Of a stretch of 64,000 nt of DNA, positions 51,445 through 60,597 are shown piece by piece (the stretch's first letter is position 1; every line of letters begins with the position of its first letter). A model generated the notes under the pieces. The model saw only the letters and a list, made by a program, of their open reading frames with translations. It was not told where the DNA came from and ran no database searches. A program made the translations under genes and the position numbers. This DNA is from a bacterium (lineage in GTDB: Bacteria; Pseudomonadota; Alphaproteobacteria; SP197): contig JAPPGE010000060.1 of NCBI GenBank assembly GCA_028821455.1, positions 62,001-126,000 of the forward strand, given 5' to 3'.

Positions 51445-52322
51445 GCGTCGCGTTCACCGCGGCGCTGCAGCGCCTGCAAGGTGAGGGAAATGACGAGAAT
51501 CAGGATCGAGAACAGGATCATCGTCGCCATCGCCTTGCCGATTTGTTGATAGCTGTAGGCGGTGCGGTAGACAAAGGTCTGCACGACTTCCGTTGCCAGG
51601 GCCGGTCCGCCACCGGTCGTGCCGAAGACGATGTCGAAGACCTTCAGGGTGTCGATGGCGCGGATGATGATGACGGTGATCAACAGCGAACGGAGCATCG
51701 GCAGCTTGATGGACCAGAAGATGGTGAATTCGCTCGCACCCTCGACGCGGGCAGCCTCGACCGGCTCCGCCGGCAGGCTTCGCAATCCGGCGAGCATGAT
51801 GATGAAGACGAAGGCGGTCTGCCACCAGACATCGACCGCGACGATGGACGCCATCGCCGTGTCGGCGGCGCCATAGAATGCCGAAGGACCGAGGCCGAAC
51901 GCGCCGATCAGATGGTTGATGATGCCGAGGAAGGGATCGAACATGACCTTCGACATCAGGGCGACAACGATGCCGGAAACCATGAGCGGCAACATGATGA
52001 CCGCGCGGATGAGGTCTGTCCGGATAGCCAGTTTGTCGACCTGCACCGCGAGGTAGAACCCCAGTGCGGTCTCGATGGCTGTTGCCCAGGCGGCGAACAC
52101 CACCGTGTTCTTGATGACGCTCCAAAACTCGGCGTCGGCGAGGAGGTTGGCGTAGTTCGCCCAGCCCACCAGTTCGAACTGGTTGCCCCAGTTCCAGTTG
52201 GTGAATGACACCGCCAGTCCGAACCCGACGGGGTAGACGGAGGTGAACGCGAGAACCAGGAGACAGGGCAGGACGAACCAGAAGGCCGAGGCGCTGCCAA
52301 GGAACCTGAGCGCAGACGTCAT
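51441..52322 (-). CDS. ABC transporter permease, MalF/UgpA-like (CUT1)
   Basis: 293 aa from ATG 52322 (MTSALRFLGSASAFWFVLP; GGAGAG upstream). The ORF track start at 52478 reads into the gap before the binding-protein gene. It has the EAA loop VEAARVEGASEFTIFWSIKLP and about six membrane segments, pairing with the MalG-like permease. Confidence 0.94.
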   Translation of the reverse strand: MTSALRFLGSASAFWFVLPCLLVLAFTSVYPVGFGLAVSFTNWNWGNQFELVGWANYANLLADAEFWSVIKNTVVFAAWATAIETALGFYLAVQVDKLAIRTDLIRAVIMLPLMVSGIVVALMSKVMFDPFLGIINHLIGAFGLGPSAFYGAADTAMASIVAVDVWWQTAFVFIIMLAGLRSLPAEPVEAARVEGASEFTIFWSIKLPMLRSLLITVIIIRAIDTLKVFDIVFGTTGGGPALATEVVQTFVYRTAYSYQQIGKAMATMILFSILILVISLTLQALQRRGERDA

Positions 52323-52407
52323 GGCGCTCTCCGGACCGGAAAGCAGGATGAACTCTCCGGAAAGATGCCCCGGATGGCAGCAAGTTGCCATCCGAGACGA
52401 GGCACGT

Positions 52408-53775
52408 TCAGTTGGCGAGCATTGTCTCGAAGTCGGCCTGAGCCGAGGCGCCGGCCTCGGCAGGGTCCGCACCGCCATAGATGTCCTGAATCACATCGAC
52501 GATGCGCAGTGCGAACTCGCTCCAGCCGGCACGCTGAACGACGGAAGTCTGCGAGTTCGGCATGGCCGCTGCCACGGCTTCGACATAGGACTGCGGGAAG
52601 CTCGCCGCGTACTCGGGATCCTGCCACGTCGACAGGCGCGGGGCGCCGCCGTGCAACTTGCCGATGGCGGTCGCGTTGTCGGTGTTCGACATGTACTGGA
52701 TGAAGAGCCAGCCAGCCTCTGGCGATGCGGCGTTTTGCGGAATTCCGAAACCCCATTGCCAGTGGGCCGTATAGGGCTCACCGTCGGCGTTATCGACAGG
52801 AATGACCGAGTAACCGATCTTGCCGGCGACAGGGCTGTCGTCCGGGTTCTCGAAGCCGGGCGCGAAGAGGCTCGCGTCAATGAAGAACGCCGCACCGCCC
52901 GCCATGAAGAACTGCGAGGCGTCGGGCCAGTCCATGGCCTGGATGTTGACGGGACCGGCTTTCATCAGCTCCGCATAGTTCGCGAGGCCCCGCACGATGT
53001 CGGGATCGTTCATCTTCGGCTTCGACCAGTCGCCATCGAACCAGACGTTTTGGGGAGCGGAGCGGTCCGCCGCGCCGACCGAGTTGTTGACGAAACCGGT
53101 GACGGTATCGATCAGCGTGTCCGAACGGATGCCACGCAGCACGGCGCCTGCGATGGCGCCCCCGCTTTCCTCCTTAACCTCGCGCGCCGCAGCGATCAGT
53201 TCTGCCATCGTCGTCGGCATCTGGCCGTCGAGATACTGGTTCACGTGATCCATGTTGGCGAACAGGATGTAGGTCTCGAACGATGCCGGGATACCGTGGT
53301 ACTCCCAGCGGCCGTCGATGTCGTACCTGGTTGCATCAAGGAAGCCTGCCGGGATGTCGTCCAGATTGTAGTCCGGAGCCGTGAGATCAGCGCTGTCGAT
53401 GAAGTCCTGCAAGGAATGGACGAGGTCATTGGTGTGCTGGGTGTAGGCCGTGGAGTCCATTGGCAGGAAGTAGACGTCCATCTGCGAGTTGCCACCCGAG
53501 CCGCGCAGCGCCACTTCCATGCGGTCGAAGTAGAGATCTTCGGCCATGGTCTGCAGGGTGACGTCGATTCCGGTGTCGGCCTCGAACTGGTCGAGCACCA
53601 CACGCACGCCGTCCGTGACAGGATGTTCCGGCATCATGACCGTGATCGACTCTCCCGAAAGCTGGTCCCACGAAAATTCGGCCGCAGCAATCGTGGTACT
53701 GACGGCAAGGGCCACCGACGATGCGGTGGCCAGCTTGGCCGCCCTGACAAGGGCTCCTCGCCGAGATGTGTTCAT
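52408..53775 (-). CDS. Carbohydrate-type ABC solute-binding protein (CUT1)
   Basis: 455 aa from ATG 53775, which has the perfect ribosome site GGAGGAAAC. The signal peptide (SRRGALVRAAKLATASSVALAV ... AAA) has twin-arginine-like character. The mature protein resembles family 1 sugar-binding proteins (VVLDQFEADTGIDVTLQT; GVLRGIRSDTL-type middle; GFGIPQNAASPEAGWLF). It heads the operon and lies next to a GntR operator-like repeat 39 bp upstream. The ligand is presumably a sugar, polyol or amino-sugar acid. Confidence 0.93.
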   Translation of the reverse strand: MNTSRRGALVRAAKLATASSVALAVSTTIAAAEFSWDQLSGESITVMMPEHPVTDGVRVVLDQFEADTGIDVTLQTMAEDLYFDRMEVALRGSGGNSQMDVYFLPMDSTAYTQHTNDLVHSLQDFIDSADLTAPDYNLDDIPAGFLDATRYDIDGRWEYHGIPASFETYILFANMDHVNQYLDGQMPTTMAELIAAAREVKEESGGAIAGAVLRGIRSDTLIDTVTGFVNNSVGAADRSAPQNVWFDGDWSKPKMNDPDIVRGLANYAELMKAGPVNIQAMDWPDASQFFMAGGAAFFIDASLFAPGFENPDDSPVAGKIGYSVIPVDNADGEPYTAHWQWGFGIPQNAASPEAGWLFIQYMSNTDNATAIGKLHGGAPRLSTWQDPEYAASFPQSYVEAVAAAMPNSQTSVVQRAGWSEFALRIVDVIQDIYGGADPAEAGASAQADFETMLAN

Positions 53776-53813
53776 CGTTTCCTCCGTGTGTTCTGAAGGC
53801 CTGCTGACCAGGC

Positions 53814-53857
53814 ATTGGTCAACTGGAATTTCCGGAAACGGAAATCGGTTGACCAAT
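53814..53857. promoter_or_regulatory. Nested perfect inverted repeat, probable GntR operator
   Basis: ATTGGTCAAC (53814-53823) and GTTGACCAAT (53848-53857) are perfect 10-bp inverted arms; inside them ATTTCC and GGAAAT form a second inverted pair. The TTGGTCAAC core resembles the T-GT...AC-A type sites of FadR/GntR regulators. It is 38 bp upstream of the binding-protein ATG, ideally placed to block its promoter, and the GntR gene is transcribed away on the other side. Confidence 0.7.
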
Positions 53858-53978
53858 TGGCGCAGATGCACAACCATTTGTCAATTCCCGAGTTCGTCAC
53901 CATGTGACCATGAGGCTGCTCTCTCCGGAAAGCGTGGTGGTTCGCGTGACCGGACGACACATTTGAAAGGAACCGCCC

Positions 53979-54671
53979 GTGTCGATTGCCTTTGATGTGA
54001 CCGACCGCGTGTATCGGGAGATTCGCGATCTCCTGCGTTCGGGCGACATCCTGCCTGGCCAGAGACTGCCCAACGAGCGCAAGCTGGCCGAGATGAGGGG
54101 AGCCACCCGTACCCAGGTGCGCGACGCGCTTCTCATGCTCCAGAAGGAAGGGCTGGTCGAACGCAAGATCGGCAGCGGCACCTACCTTTCCGAGCGTGCG
54201 CCCCAGATCATCGAATTGGCAGACGCGGCGGTCCACATGTCGCCCGAGCGCTCCCACGGCTTCCATGAGACCCTGGAGGCACGGTTGCTCGTCGAACCGT
54301 CGGTTGCGGCACGTGCCGCCGAAGCGCCGACGCCGCAGTTCTGCGAGGATCTCGAGGCGGCGCTGGAACGCATCCTGGCGGCACCTACCTGGCTTCAGTT
54401 CAAGGAAGACATCTACGGGTTCTCACGCCTCTACTACGTTGAGGCGGGCAACGACTTCCTGTGCTGGACCTTTGATGAGATCGTGTCCGCCCGTCGTGCG
54501 AACAAGTTTGACGGCGGGAGTGACCAGGCACCGGTGGCCAACATTGTCCGCAAGCATTTCCACGACCGTCTGTCGAAGATTGCGGATGCCATCACGTCCG
54601 GGGACCCCCAACGGGCAAGAGCCGAAGTGGAAAGCTTCCTCGTCGCAATGGCCGCTTCATTGGCGCTCTGA
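53979..54671 (+). CDS. GntR/FadR-family transcriptional regulator
   Basis: 230 aa, GTG start with AAAGGA upstream. The winged-helix domain shows DVTDRVYREIRDLLRSGDI, LPNERKLAEMRGATRTQVRDAL and GSGTYLS, followed by an FCD-type helical effector domain (ETLEARLLVEPSVAARAAE). It is divergent from the CUT1 operon and is the obvious regulator of it through the inverted repeat at 53814-53857. The effector is probably the imported compound or a phosphorylated product. Confidence 0.92.
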   Translation: MSIAFDVTDRVYREIRDLLRSGDILPGQRLPNERKLAEMRGATRTQVRDALLMLQKEGLVERKIGSGTYLSERAPQIIELADAAVHMSPERSHGFHETLEARLLVEPSVAARAAEAPTPQFCEDLEAALERILAAPTWLQFKEDIYGFSRLYYVEAGNDFLCWTFDEIVSARRANKFDGGSDQAPVANIVRKHFHDRLSKIADAITSGDPQRARAEVESFLVAMAASLAL

Positions 54672-54714
54672 CAGAACAGCGGCACAGGGAACAGAAGGGT
54701 CCCCGGCCTCCAAA

Positions 54715-55092
54715 TCAGGGATCCCGCGACAGGCCTTCGGCTTCCAGGCGATCAAGATAGGCCTGCCAGACACTCTCCTGGTTGCGTCCGAGTTCGTGGA
54801 GATAGTTCCAGGAGTAGATGCCGGTATCGTGCAGATCGTCGAACGAGATGCGTATGGCGTAGTTGCCGACGGGCTCCACCGACATGATGCCGACATGGCG
54901 GCGCCCGGGAACGGTCTTCTTCTGGCCCGCGCCGTGGCCCTGGACCTCGGCCGAGGGGCTTTCGACACGCAGCAGTTCGGCCGGCAGCGTGACGGAAGTT
55001 CCGTCATCGAAGTCGATCTCGAGAGACTTCTGCCGCGACTTCAGGCGAATCTCCAGGGGCCGATGGCGGCTGGGATGGGCCTCGCCCTTCAC
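54715..55092 (-). CDS. DUF971 (gamma-butyrobetaine-hydroxylase-like N-terminal) domain protein
   Basis: 125 aa with the DUF971/GBBH-like N-domain pattern: [27 protein letters not shown] at the start and [21 protein letters not shown] in the middle. The domain is known as the N-terminal part of gamma-butyrobetaine hydroxylase and as a stand-alone protein linked to iron-sulfur or ParA/Mrp-type genes. The stand-alone role is not settled. Its ATG overlaps the Trm112-like gene by 4 bp. Confidence 0.88.
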   Translation of the reverse strand: MKGEAHPSRHRPLEIRLKSRQKSLEIDFDDGTSVTLPAELLRVESPSAEVQGHGAGQKKTVPGRRHVGIMSVEPVGNYAIRISFDDLHDTGIYSWNYLHELGRNQESVWQAYLDRLEAEGLSRDP

Positions 55093-55280
55093 GATTCCTC
55101 CTCATCGAGAGGCCGCGCCTCGTCGACCAGCATGATCGGGATGCCGTCCCGGATGGGGTAGGCGAGGCCCGCTTCGGCACTCACCAGTTCCTGGCGTTCG
55201 CGATCCAGGGTGAGCGGTCCCTTGGTCAGCGGGCAGACCAGGATCTCGAGAAGCCGGGGATCGACGTCGGTTCCACTCAT
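55089..55280 (-). CDS. Trm112/UPF0434-family small protein
   Basis: 63 aa from ATG 55280 (GAGAGG upstream); the ORF track version is 69 residues too long. It has [20 protein letters not shown] and [19 protein letters not shown], the Trm112 signature; the usual zinc Cys are reduced to a single Cys, as in the proteobacterial YcaR-like branch. Trm112 proteins activate methyltransferases in eukaryotes; the bacterial role is unclear. Confidence 0.9.
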   Translation of the reverse strand: MSGTDVDPRLLEILVCPLTKGPLTLDRERQELVSAEAGLAYPIRDGIPIMLVDEARPLDEEES

Positions 55281-55785
55281 GGCGATTGCCTCTCGCAGAC
55301 ATGTCCCGTGATGTCCATATGGTCTCCCTTGCACCCACAAACCAGGCGGACCTTGAACCGACCCCACCGGATGCACTGTTTGCCTGTATCCGTCAGTCAG
55401 CAGTGGTCCGAAGATTACTACTCGACGCGTGCACCTTGCCGCAATGGCGAAAGGAGACACTGGCAACGCTCTGCCACATCGGGCCAAGAGGCGAACCTGA
55501 TGCCCTCGCGCGACAGGACAGCGTGAGAGACATTTCGCCGATGGCTGGCGGAGCAGCAGGATGGAATCCGAACTCCAGAATCGTCATTGGGGGGTCACTG
55601 CCGGACAGGGCTGTTGTCGTCTTCCCGGCTGGCAATCTCGAGCAGGGTGGTGAGGATGCGGCTTGATCGTGGCGCCGAACGCGGACACGACCGGTGCTCC
55701 TTGCCCGGCTCGGAAGACTGTTGCAGAGTCGACTTGTCTGGACCTTCCCCGGACACCAAAACCGCAGAGCGGGGGGCTTTCTCCC
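55281..55785. other. Non-coding stretch with gene debris
   Basis: About 500 bp with no credible gene. It includes one copy of the dispersed repeat described separately. The remaining short frames are shadows. Confidence 0.45.
55594..55680 (-). repeat. Dispersed repeat, copy 1
   Basis: Minus-strand reading gives RILTTLLEIASREDDNSPVRQ-stop. Copies occur at 61213-61325 and 62913-62990. Copies 1 and 3 also share the flanking GATGCGGnTTGAnCGTGnCGCCGA. Confidence 0.6.
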
Positions 55786-56154
55786 ATGGCCGTCCACGGT
55801 GTCGACCACATCAACATCAGCACCACCAATCTCGAGCGGTGCCGCGAGTTCTACTGTGGCGTGCTGGGTTTGGAGGAGGGCTGGCGGCCGTCGTTTGACA
55901 GCGCCGGCACCTGGCTTTACGCCGGCGGCGAGCCGATTGTTCATGTCAGCGTGACCGACACGCCTCGGGACGGCCTGAGCGCGGTCGATCACGTCGCCTT
56001 CGCCGTGAAAGGGTTCGAGGCGATGAAGGCCCGTCTCGGCGAGCAGGGGATCGCCTTCGAAACCTATGACGTGCCGGATACGCCGACAAAGCAGATCTTC
56101 ATCGAGGACCCTGACGGTGTCTCGGTCGAGCTCAATTTCCGCGACGGCACCTGA
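55786..56154 (+). CDS. VOC (glyoxalase/fosfomycin-resistance-like) superfamily protein
   Basis: 122 aa from ATG 55786 (MAVHGVDHINISTTNL; GGGGGG upstream). Single VOC domain with metal ligands in VDHINI (His), VDHVAFAV (His) and DGVSVELNF (Glu). Members include glyoxalase I, FosA/B-like thiol transferases and ring-cleaving dioxygenases. Nothing nearby fixes the substrate. Confidence 0.9.
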   Translation: MAVHGVDHINISTTNLERCREFYCGVLGLEEGWRPSFDSAGTWLYAGGEPIVHVSVTDTPRDGLSAVDHVAFAVKGFEAMKARLGEQGIAFETYDVPDTPTKQIFIEDPDGVSVELNFRDGT

Positions 56155-56409
56155 TCGGGTGACCGCGGATCATTCGCATTAGGGTAGGCTTGCGGCTTCG
56201 CGGGTGACTTTTCGTTATCCACCAATCTCTTGAGAAGACGAAGTTTTTTCCGCCTGACCGGCCAGCCCTCGACAACACGCCCTGCAAGGGTTTCGAGGTC
56301 GAGGGCTGGCCGGTTTCGGTGATCTCGGGGGCGAAGACATTGTCGAGGAGGCAAGGGTGCTGGCAGACTGCGGACAGCCCGCTCCACTGCCGGCAACGGG
56401 AGGTCCGTC

Positions 56410-57357
56410 ATGAGTCGCATCGTCAGGGTAGGAGCCGCGCAGATGGGTCCCGTGGCGCGCCACGAAAGCCGCGGCGCGGTCGTCGACCGCCTGATCGCAC
56501 TGATGCGGCAGGCCGGTGAGACGGCCTGCGATCTGGTGGTCTTTCCGGAACTCGCGCTGACATCCTTCTTTCCGCGCTGGCTCATCGAGGACGAGGAGGA
56601 GATCGACTCCTGGTTCGAGGACGAGATGCCGGGTACAGAAACCGGACGCCTCTTCGACGAAGCAGAGAGACTGGGCATCGCCTTCCACCTCGGCTATGCG
56701 GAGCGCACCCGGGAGAACGGCGGTATCCACCGCTACAACACGTCGATACTCGTCGACAGTTCGGGCGGGATCATCGGCAAGTACCGCAAGGTCCACCTGC
56801 CGGGGACGGCGGAACCGATCTCGGACAATCCCGGTCAGCATCTCGAGAAGCGCTACTTCGAGGTCGGCAATCTCGGGTTTCCGGTCTTTCCCGCCTTCGG
56901 CGGTCTGATCGGCATGTGCATCTGCAACGACCGGCGCTGGCCGGAGACCTACAGGGTCATGGGCCTCCAGGGCGCCGACATGATCGTGCTCGGCTACAAC
57001 ACGCCCGTGGGACTGGACGCAGAACCGCCCGAAGCCGCGGCGTTGGCGCCGTTCCACAACCACCTGGTGATGCAGGCGGGTGCCTATCAGAACGCCTGCT
57101 GGGTCGTCGGCGTGGCCAAGGCGGGGCACGAGGAGGGTTACGACATGATCGGACAGTCGGCGATCATCGCGCCCACGGGAGAGATCGTCGCCATGTGCCG
57201 CACCTTCGCGGACGAGCTCGTCGCCCATGACTGCGATCTCGATGCGGGGAAGCACAGCCGGGACACGGTCTTCAACTTCGCGGCCCACCGGCGCACGGAG
57301 CACTACGGCCTGATCGTCGAGCGCACCGGTGTCGGTCCGCGGATGGCGCCGCCGTGA
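56410..57357 (+). CDS. N-carbamoyl-D-amino-acid-hydrolase-like nitrilase-superfamily amidase
   Basis: 315 aa, perfect ribosome site GGAGGT. The Glu-Lys-Cys triad is complete: FPELALTSFFPRW (Glu47), GKYRKVHLPG (Lys near 127) and GMCICNDRRWPE (Cys near 172); these blocks closely match N-carbamoyl-D-amino acid amidohydrolase. It would release ammonia and carbon dioxide from an N-carbamoyl compound. Its stop overlaps the GTG of the flavin amine oxidase (GTGA), so the freed amine may be oxidised next. Confidence 0.92.
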   Translation: MSRIVRVGAAQMGPVARHESRGAVVDRLIALMRQAGETACDLVVFPELALTSFFPRWLIEDEEEIDSWFEDEMPGTETGRLFDEAERLGIAFHLGYAERTRENGGIHRYNTSILVDSSGGIIGKYRKVHLPGTAEPISDNPGQHLEKRYFEVGNLGFPVFPAFGGLIGMCICNDRRWPETYRVMGLQGADMIVLGYNTPVGLDAEPPEAAALAPFHNHLVMQAGAYQNACWVVGVAKAGHEEGYDMIGQSAIIAPTGEIVAMCRTFADELVAHDCDLDAGKHSRDTVFNFAAHRRTEHYGLIVERTGVGPRMAPP

Positions 57358-58640
57358 CGGTCTGCGACACGGTGATCGTCGGCGCTGGCCTGGCAGGCCT
57401 CGTGGCCGCCCGCCGGCTGATGGAAGGCAGGCAGTCCTTGGTGGTTCTGGAGGCCCGCGAGCGGACCGGGGGACGTGTCTTCGGCATGGAACGCGGCGGC
57501 CGCGCGATCCAGCTCGGCGGCCGCTGGACGGGACCGGGACAGGACCGAATCAAGGCGCTGGCCCGGGAACTCGGGATCGGGGTGCGGGTGTCCACGACCT
57601 TCCGCGGGGAGGACGTGCTGGACGACGGTCTCCAGGTGGCCGTCCGCCGCATCGACGGCCTCGCTGACGGCGTGCCGCTGGAGGCGCCGTGGCGTGCCGC
57701 GGAGGCCGCCTCCTGGGACCGCGAAACCCTGGCGACCTGGCTCGACCGAGAGGTGGGAGGGAGTGCGGCCAGAACCCTTGCCGGACTCCTGATCGGCTTC
57801 CTCCCCGATCCTGCGGAGTGCTCCCTGCTGCATGCCTTCACCTACCTGAAATCGAACGGCGGGCTGGCCTCAATCATGGGTCTCGACGGTCCGGCCCACG
57901 ACAGCGAACTCTTCGCGGGCGGCGCCCATGCCCTCACGGATCGCCTCGGCCGTGACCTCGGGGAGCACGTCCGCCTGAACTCGCCGGTCCATCGCCTGTG
58001 CCAGGACGCCAGCGGGGTGACGGCCCAATCGGCGAGCGGAGAGGTGAGAGCCCGCCACGCCGTCGTCGCCCTGCCGCCGGTGCTCGCCGGGCGGCTCGCC
58101 TATGATCCTCCCATGCCCGCGCAGCGGGACTACCTGACGCAGCGCATGCCTATACGGGGCAAGGTGGCGTTCGCGGCGCTCTATGCAAGGCCCTTCTGGC
58201 GCGAGGCGAGGGGCACGAGAGCCGCCTCGTCGGAAAACGTCGTCGCCTGGGACGAGGGAGACGAGGGGGATCTTGCCTGCATTGGTGGTCTCTCCTCCAT
58301 CGTCCGGTCCCGCGAGATTGCCGCCCTGCCGGCTGCGGAGCGCCGTGCCGCGGTTCTCGCCGACCTTGCCGCCCTGCTGGGGCCGCTCGCCCGGGAGGTC
58401 GTCTGCTTCCACGCCATCGACTGGGCGGCGGAGCCATGGAGCAGGGGATGCAACAGTTTCCTTGCCACCGGTTGCTGGACCGCCTACGGCCCGGCTCTGC
58501 GCCCGGCCATTGGCCGGATCCACTGGGCGGGAGCGGAGTACGCGGAACGCTTCATCGGCCAGATGGAGGGCGCAGTCAGCACGGCCGAGGGTGCGGCGAA
58601 GAGAATTCTCGACGAAAGTGGAGCGACGGCCGAAGGGTGA
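57354..58640 (+). CDS. Flavin-containing monoamine oxidase family protein
   Basis: 428 aa, GTG start coupled to the carbamoylase stop. The N-terminal FAD fold is TVIVGAGLAGLVAARRLMEG followed by LEARERTGGRVFG, and the C-terminal FAD segment is IHWAGAEYAERFIGQMEGAV, both standard for amine oxidases. The substrate domain ends near residue 400. The pair suggests breakdown of a carbamoylated amine or of a hydantoin-derived product. Confidence 0.92.
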   Translation: MTVCDTVIVGAGLAGLVAARRLMEGRQSLVVLEARERTGGRVFGMERGGRAIQLGGRWTGPGQDRIKALARELGIGVRVSTTFRGEDVLDDGLQVAVRRIDGLADGVPLEAPWRAAEAASWDRETLATWLDREVGGSAARTLAGLLIGFLPDPAECSLLHAFTYLKSNGGLASIMGLDGPAHDSELFAGGAHALTDRLGRDLGEHVRLNSPVHRLCQDASGVTAQSASGEVRARHAVVALPPVLAGRLAYDPPMPAQRDYLTQRMPIRGKVAFAALYARPFWREARGTRAASSENVVAWDEGDEGDLACIGGLSSIVRSREIAALPAAERRAAVLADLAALLGPLAREVVCFHAIDWAAEPWSRGCNSFLATGCWTAYGPALRPAIGRIHWAGAEYAERFIGQMEGAVSTAEGAAKRILDESGATAEG

Positions 58641-58910
58641 GGATGTTGGTGCACTCGAGAAAGCCCCCGGCTTCGAACAGGGCCCGTTTCTCCAAGGGAT
58701 TGAAGCGGCTGGCCATGAAGAGCGCCGTCACCAGCGTTTCGTCGTTCGCCTTGCCGATCGCATCCCAATCCGCCTCGATCTGCTTCTTGTGTAAAGAACT
58801 GCTCGACGTGGGCGATGAGGGTGGTGCGTTCGATCAGGCCGGTGACGGAAACGGGCTTCATGTCGTCGGCGAAGTCCGAGTAGTCGGCTTCGATCATGCG
58901 ACGGTCCGGC
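58641..58910 (-). pseudogene. C-terminal remnant of a LON substrate-binding-domain protein
   Basis: On the minus strand IEADYSDFADDMKPVSVTGL, then IERTTLIAHVEQFFTQ, a one-base frameshift, and KQIEADWDAIGKANDETLVT, ALFMASRFNPLEKRALFEAG reproduce the C-terminal half of the stand-alone LON-domain family (COG2802-like). The N-terminal half is not found. The remaining 58911-59219 shows no gene. Confidence 0.65.
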
Positions 58911-59219
58911 CGCGCGAGAACTACATGGTCTTGGTGTCCAACCACTGTTCCCATTGCCGGCCATCATCGCGGGTGGCTCGTACTCAGATGTCCCGGGCCT
59001 CTCCCGACATCGGGTCGCTTGCGAGGTCAGCCTCCAACATCAACTCGTCCCCGAATTCACGCTGATGCTCCGCGCGGGGTGGCACCATCTCTGCCTCACA
59101 TCGGGTGTGTTGGGGCGGGTGAATGTTGCGAAGCGCTTGAGCACGGTTCGGCCATTCGGACGGCGCGGCCCTTCCGGAGAGCGGTCAGTCCCGAAGCGAG
59201 CGCAACGTGGCCGGCCGGA

Positions 59220-60269
59220 TCACCCCCCGGTTTCGAGGACACGCTCAATCCGGCCCAGATGAGCCTGCTTGACGGGCCCTTCCAGAAACGAGCCCTCGAT
59301 TGAGTTGCGGACCAAGGCGACCAAGTCATGCCGTCCGAGTTCCAGGGCCTCGGCGACAGCCACGTAGTTGTCCAGCAGATACCCGCCGAAATAGGACGGG
59401 TCGTCGGAGTTGACGGTAACCTTGAGTCCTGCGTCGAGCATGCGCTTCAGCGGGTGATGCCTCATGTCCGTGACACCGCACAGGCGGAGATTGGAGAGCG
59501 GACAGACCGTCAGCGTAATGCCCCGTTCCGCCAGACGCCGGACCAGCGCCGGATCCTCGAGTGCCCGGTTGCCGTGATCAATGCGATCGACTCCCAGCAC
59601 ATCCAACGTGTCGGCAACATAGACAGCCGGACCTTCCTCCCCGGCGTGAGCAACGAGCTTGAGCCCGGCTTCCCGGGCCGCGGCAAACAGGCGCAAGAAC
59701 TTGCCGGGCGGATTGCCCTTCTCGGTCGAATCGAGGCCGAGCCCAGCGATTCGCCCGTCTGCGATCCAGGGTTCGGCCTGACGGAATGTGGCGAAGCCGT
59801 CGTCCTCGGGCAGGTGGCGCAGAATACAGAGGATCAACAGCGAGGTGATTCCGAGTTGCTCGCGACCGTCGGCGAGCGCGGCCAGGATGCCGTCCGTAAC
59901 AGCCGCAATGGGGACGCCGCGCGCGGTATGCCCCTGCGGGTCGTAGAACACTTCGACGTGAACGGCGCCATCGGCAGCGGCGCGCTTCAGGTAGGCCATG
60001 GTGAGGTCGTAGAAATCCTCCTCCCCACACAACACGTTCATGCCCTGGTAATAGATGTCGAGGAAACTCCGGAGTTCCGTGAAGCGGTAGGCGGCCCGTA
60101 TTTCCTCCACCGAACGGAACGGGATGTCGACCCTGTTTTTTCGAGCAAGATGCATGAGCATCTCGGGCTCGAGCGAGCCCTCCAAGTGCAGGTGGAGTTC
60201 GGTCTTGGGTAGGTCGCGAAGGAATGCTCTCACGTTCTTGGTCGATCTTCTTTCGGCTGTTTCGTTCAT
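59220..60269 (-). CDS. Adenine/adenosine deaminase family protein
   Basis: 349 aa amidohydrolase with complete zinc site: KTELHLHLEGSLEPE (HxH), VAHAGEEGP (His/Glu), VDRIDHGNRAL (His) and VTVNSDDPSYFGGYL (Asp-Asp). The stretch GLDSTEKGNPPGKF and the DDPSYFGGY form favour the adenine deaminase branch over adenosine deaminase. It converts adenine to hypoxanthine (or the nucleosides). It stands alone in a region of gene debris; the ATG has a GGGGGG site. Confidence 0.9.
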   Translation of the reverse strand: MNETAERRSTKNVRAFLRDLPKTELHLHLEGSLEPEMLMHLARKNRVDIPFRSVEEIRAAYRFTELRSFLDIYYQGMNVLCGEEDFYDLTMAYLKRAAADGAVHVEVFYDPQGHTARGVPIAAVTDGILAALADGREQLGITSLLILCILRHLPEDDGFATFRQAEPWIADGRIAGLGLDSTEKGNPPGKFLRLFAAAREAGLKLVAHAGEEGPAVYVADTLDVLGVDRIDHGNRALEDPALVRRLAERGITLTVCPLSNLRLCGVTDMRHHPLKRMLDAGLKVTVNSDDPSYFGGYLLDNYVAVAEALELGRHDLVALVRNSIEGSFLEGPVKQAHLGRIERVLETGG

Positions 60270-60342
60270 CTGAGCCCCCCATCAGACAGGTGCTGCCTGG
60301 CTCCGGTTCGGCGGCCCATTCCAACTCCCGTTCCGGACCACT

Positions 60343-60450
60343 TCAATGGGGCGGGGCGAACGGCTCCGGATCGAGAATTCGCCGCACGCCATTCCCGGTG
60401 ATCTTGGCCACGTTGTTGCCATGGCCGCCGTGACACAGGCGGTTGCACCA
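60343..60450 (-). pseudogene. C-terminal remnant of a third DMFase-like gene
   Basis: The minus-strand frame reads WCNRLCHGGHGNNVAKITGN, then VRRILDPEPFAPPH and stop. The intact copy 2 ends WCGSLCHNDYRNNVSRLTAN, then VLQRFLDPAPFEMP. Only this end remains; the preceding frame joins transposase-like sequence. Confidence 0.75.
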
Positions 60451-60597
60451 TGGCCAATCCCAACTGGACTGGTCCAATTCGAAATCTAGTGAATTGACGA
60501 ACTCTCCACAAATCTGGTCGTTCGGAGGCGAAGAGCGGAGCCGTCCGGTCTGATTGGCATGAAGATCGTCTCCGGGGCTGGCGGGCGGTATCCCAAA

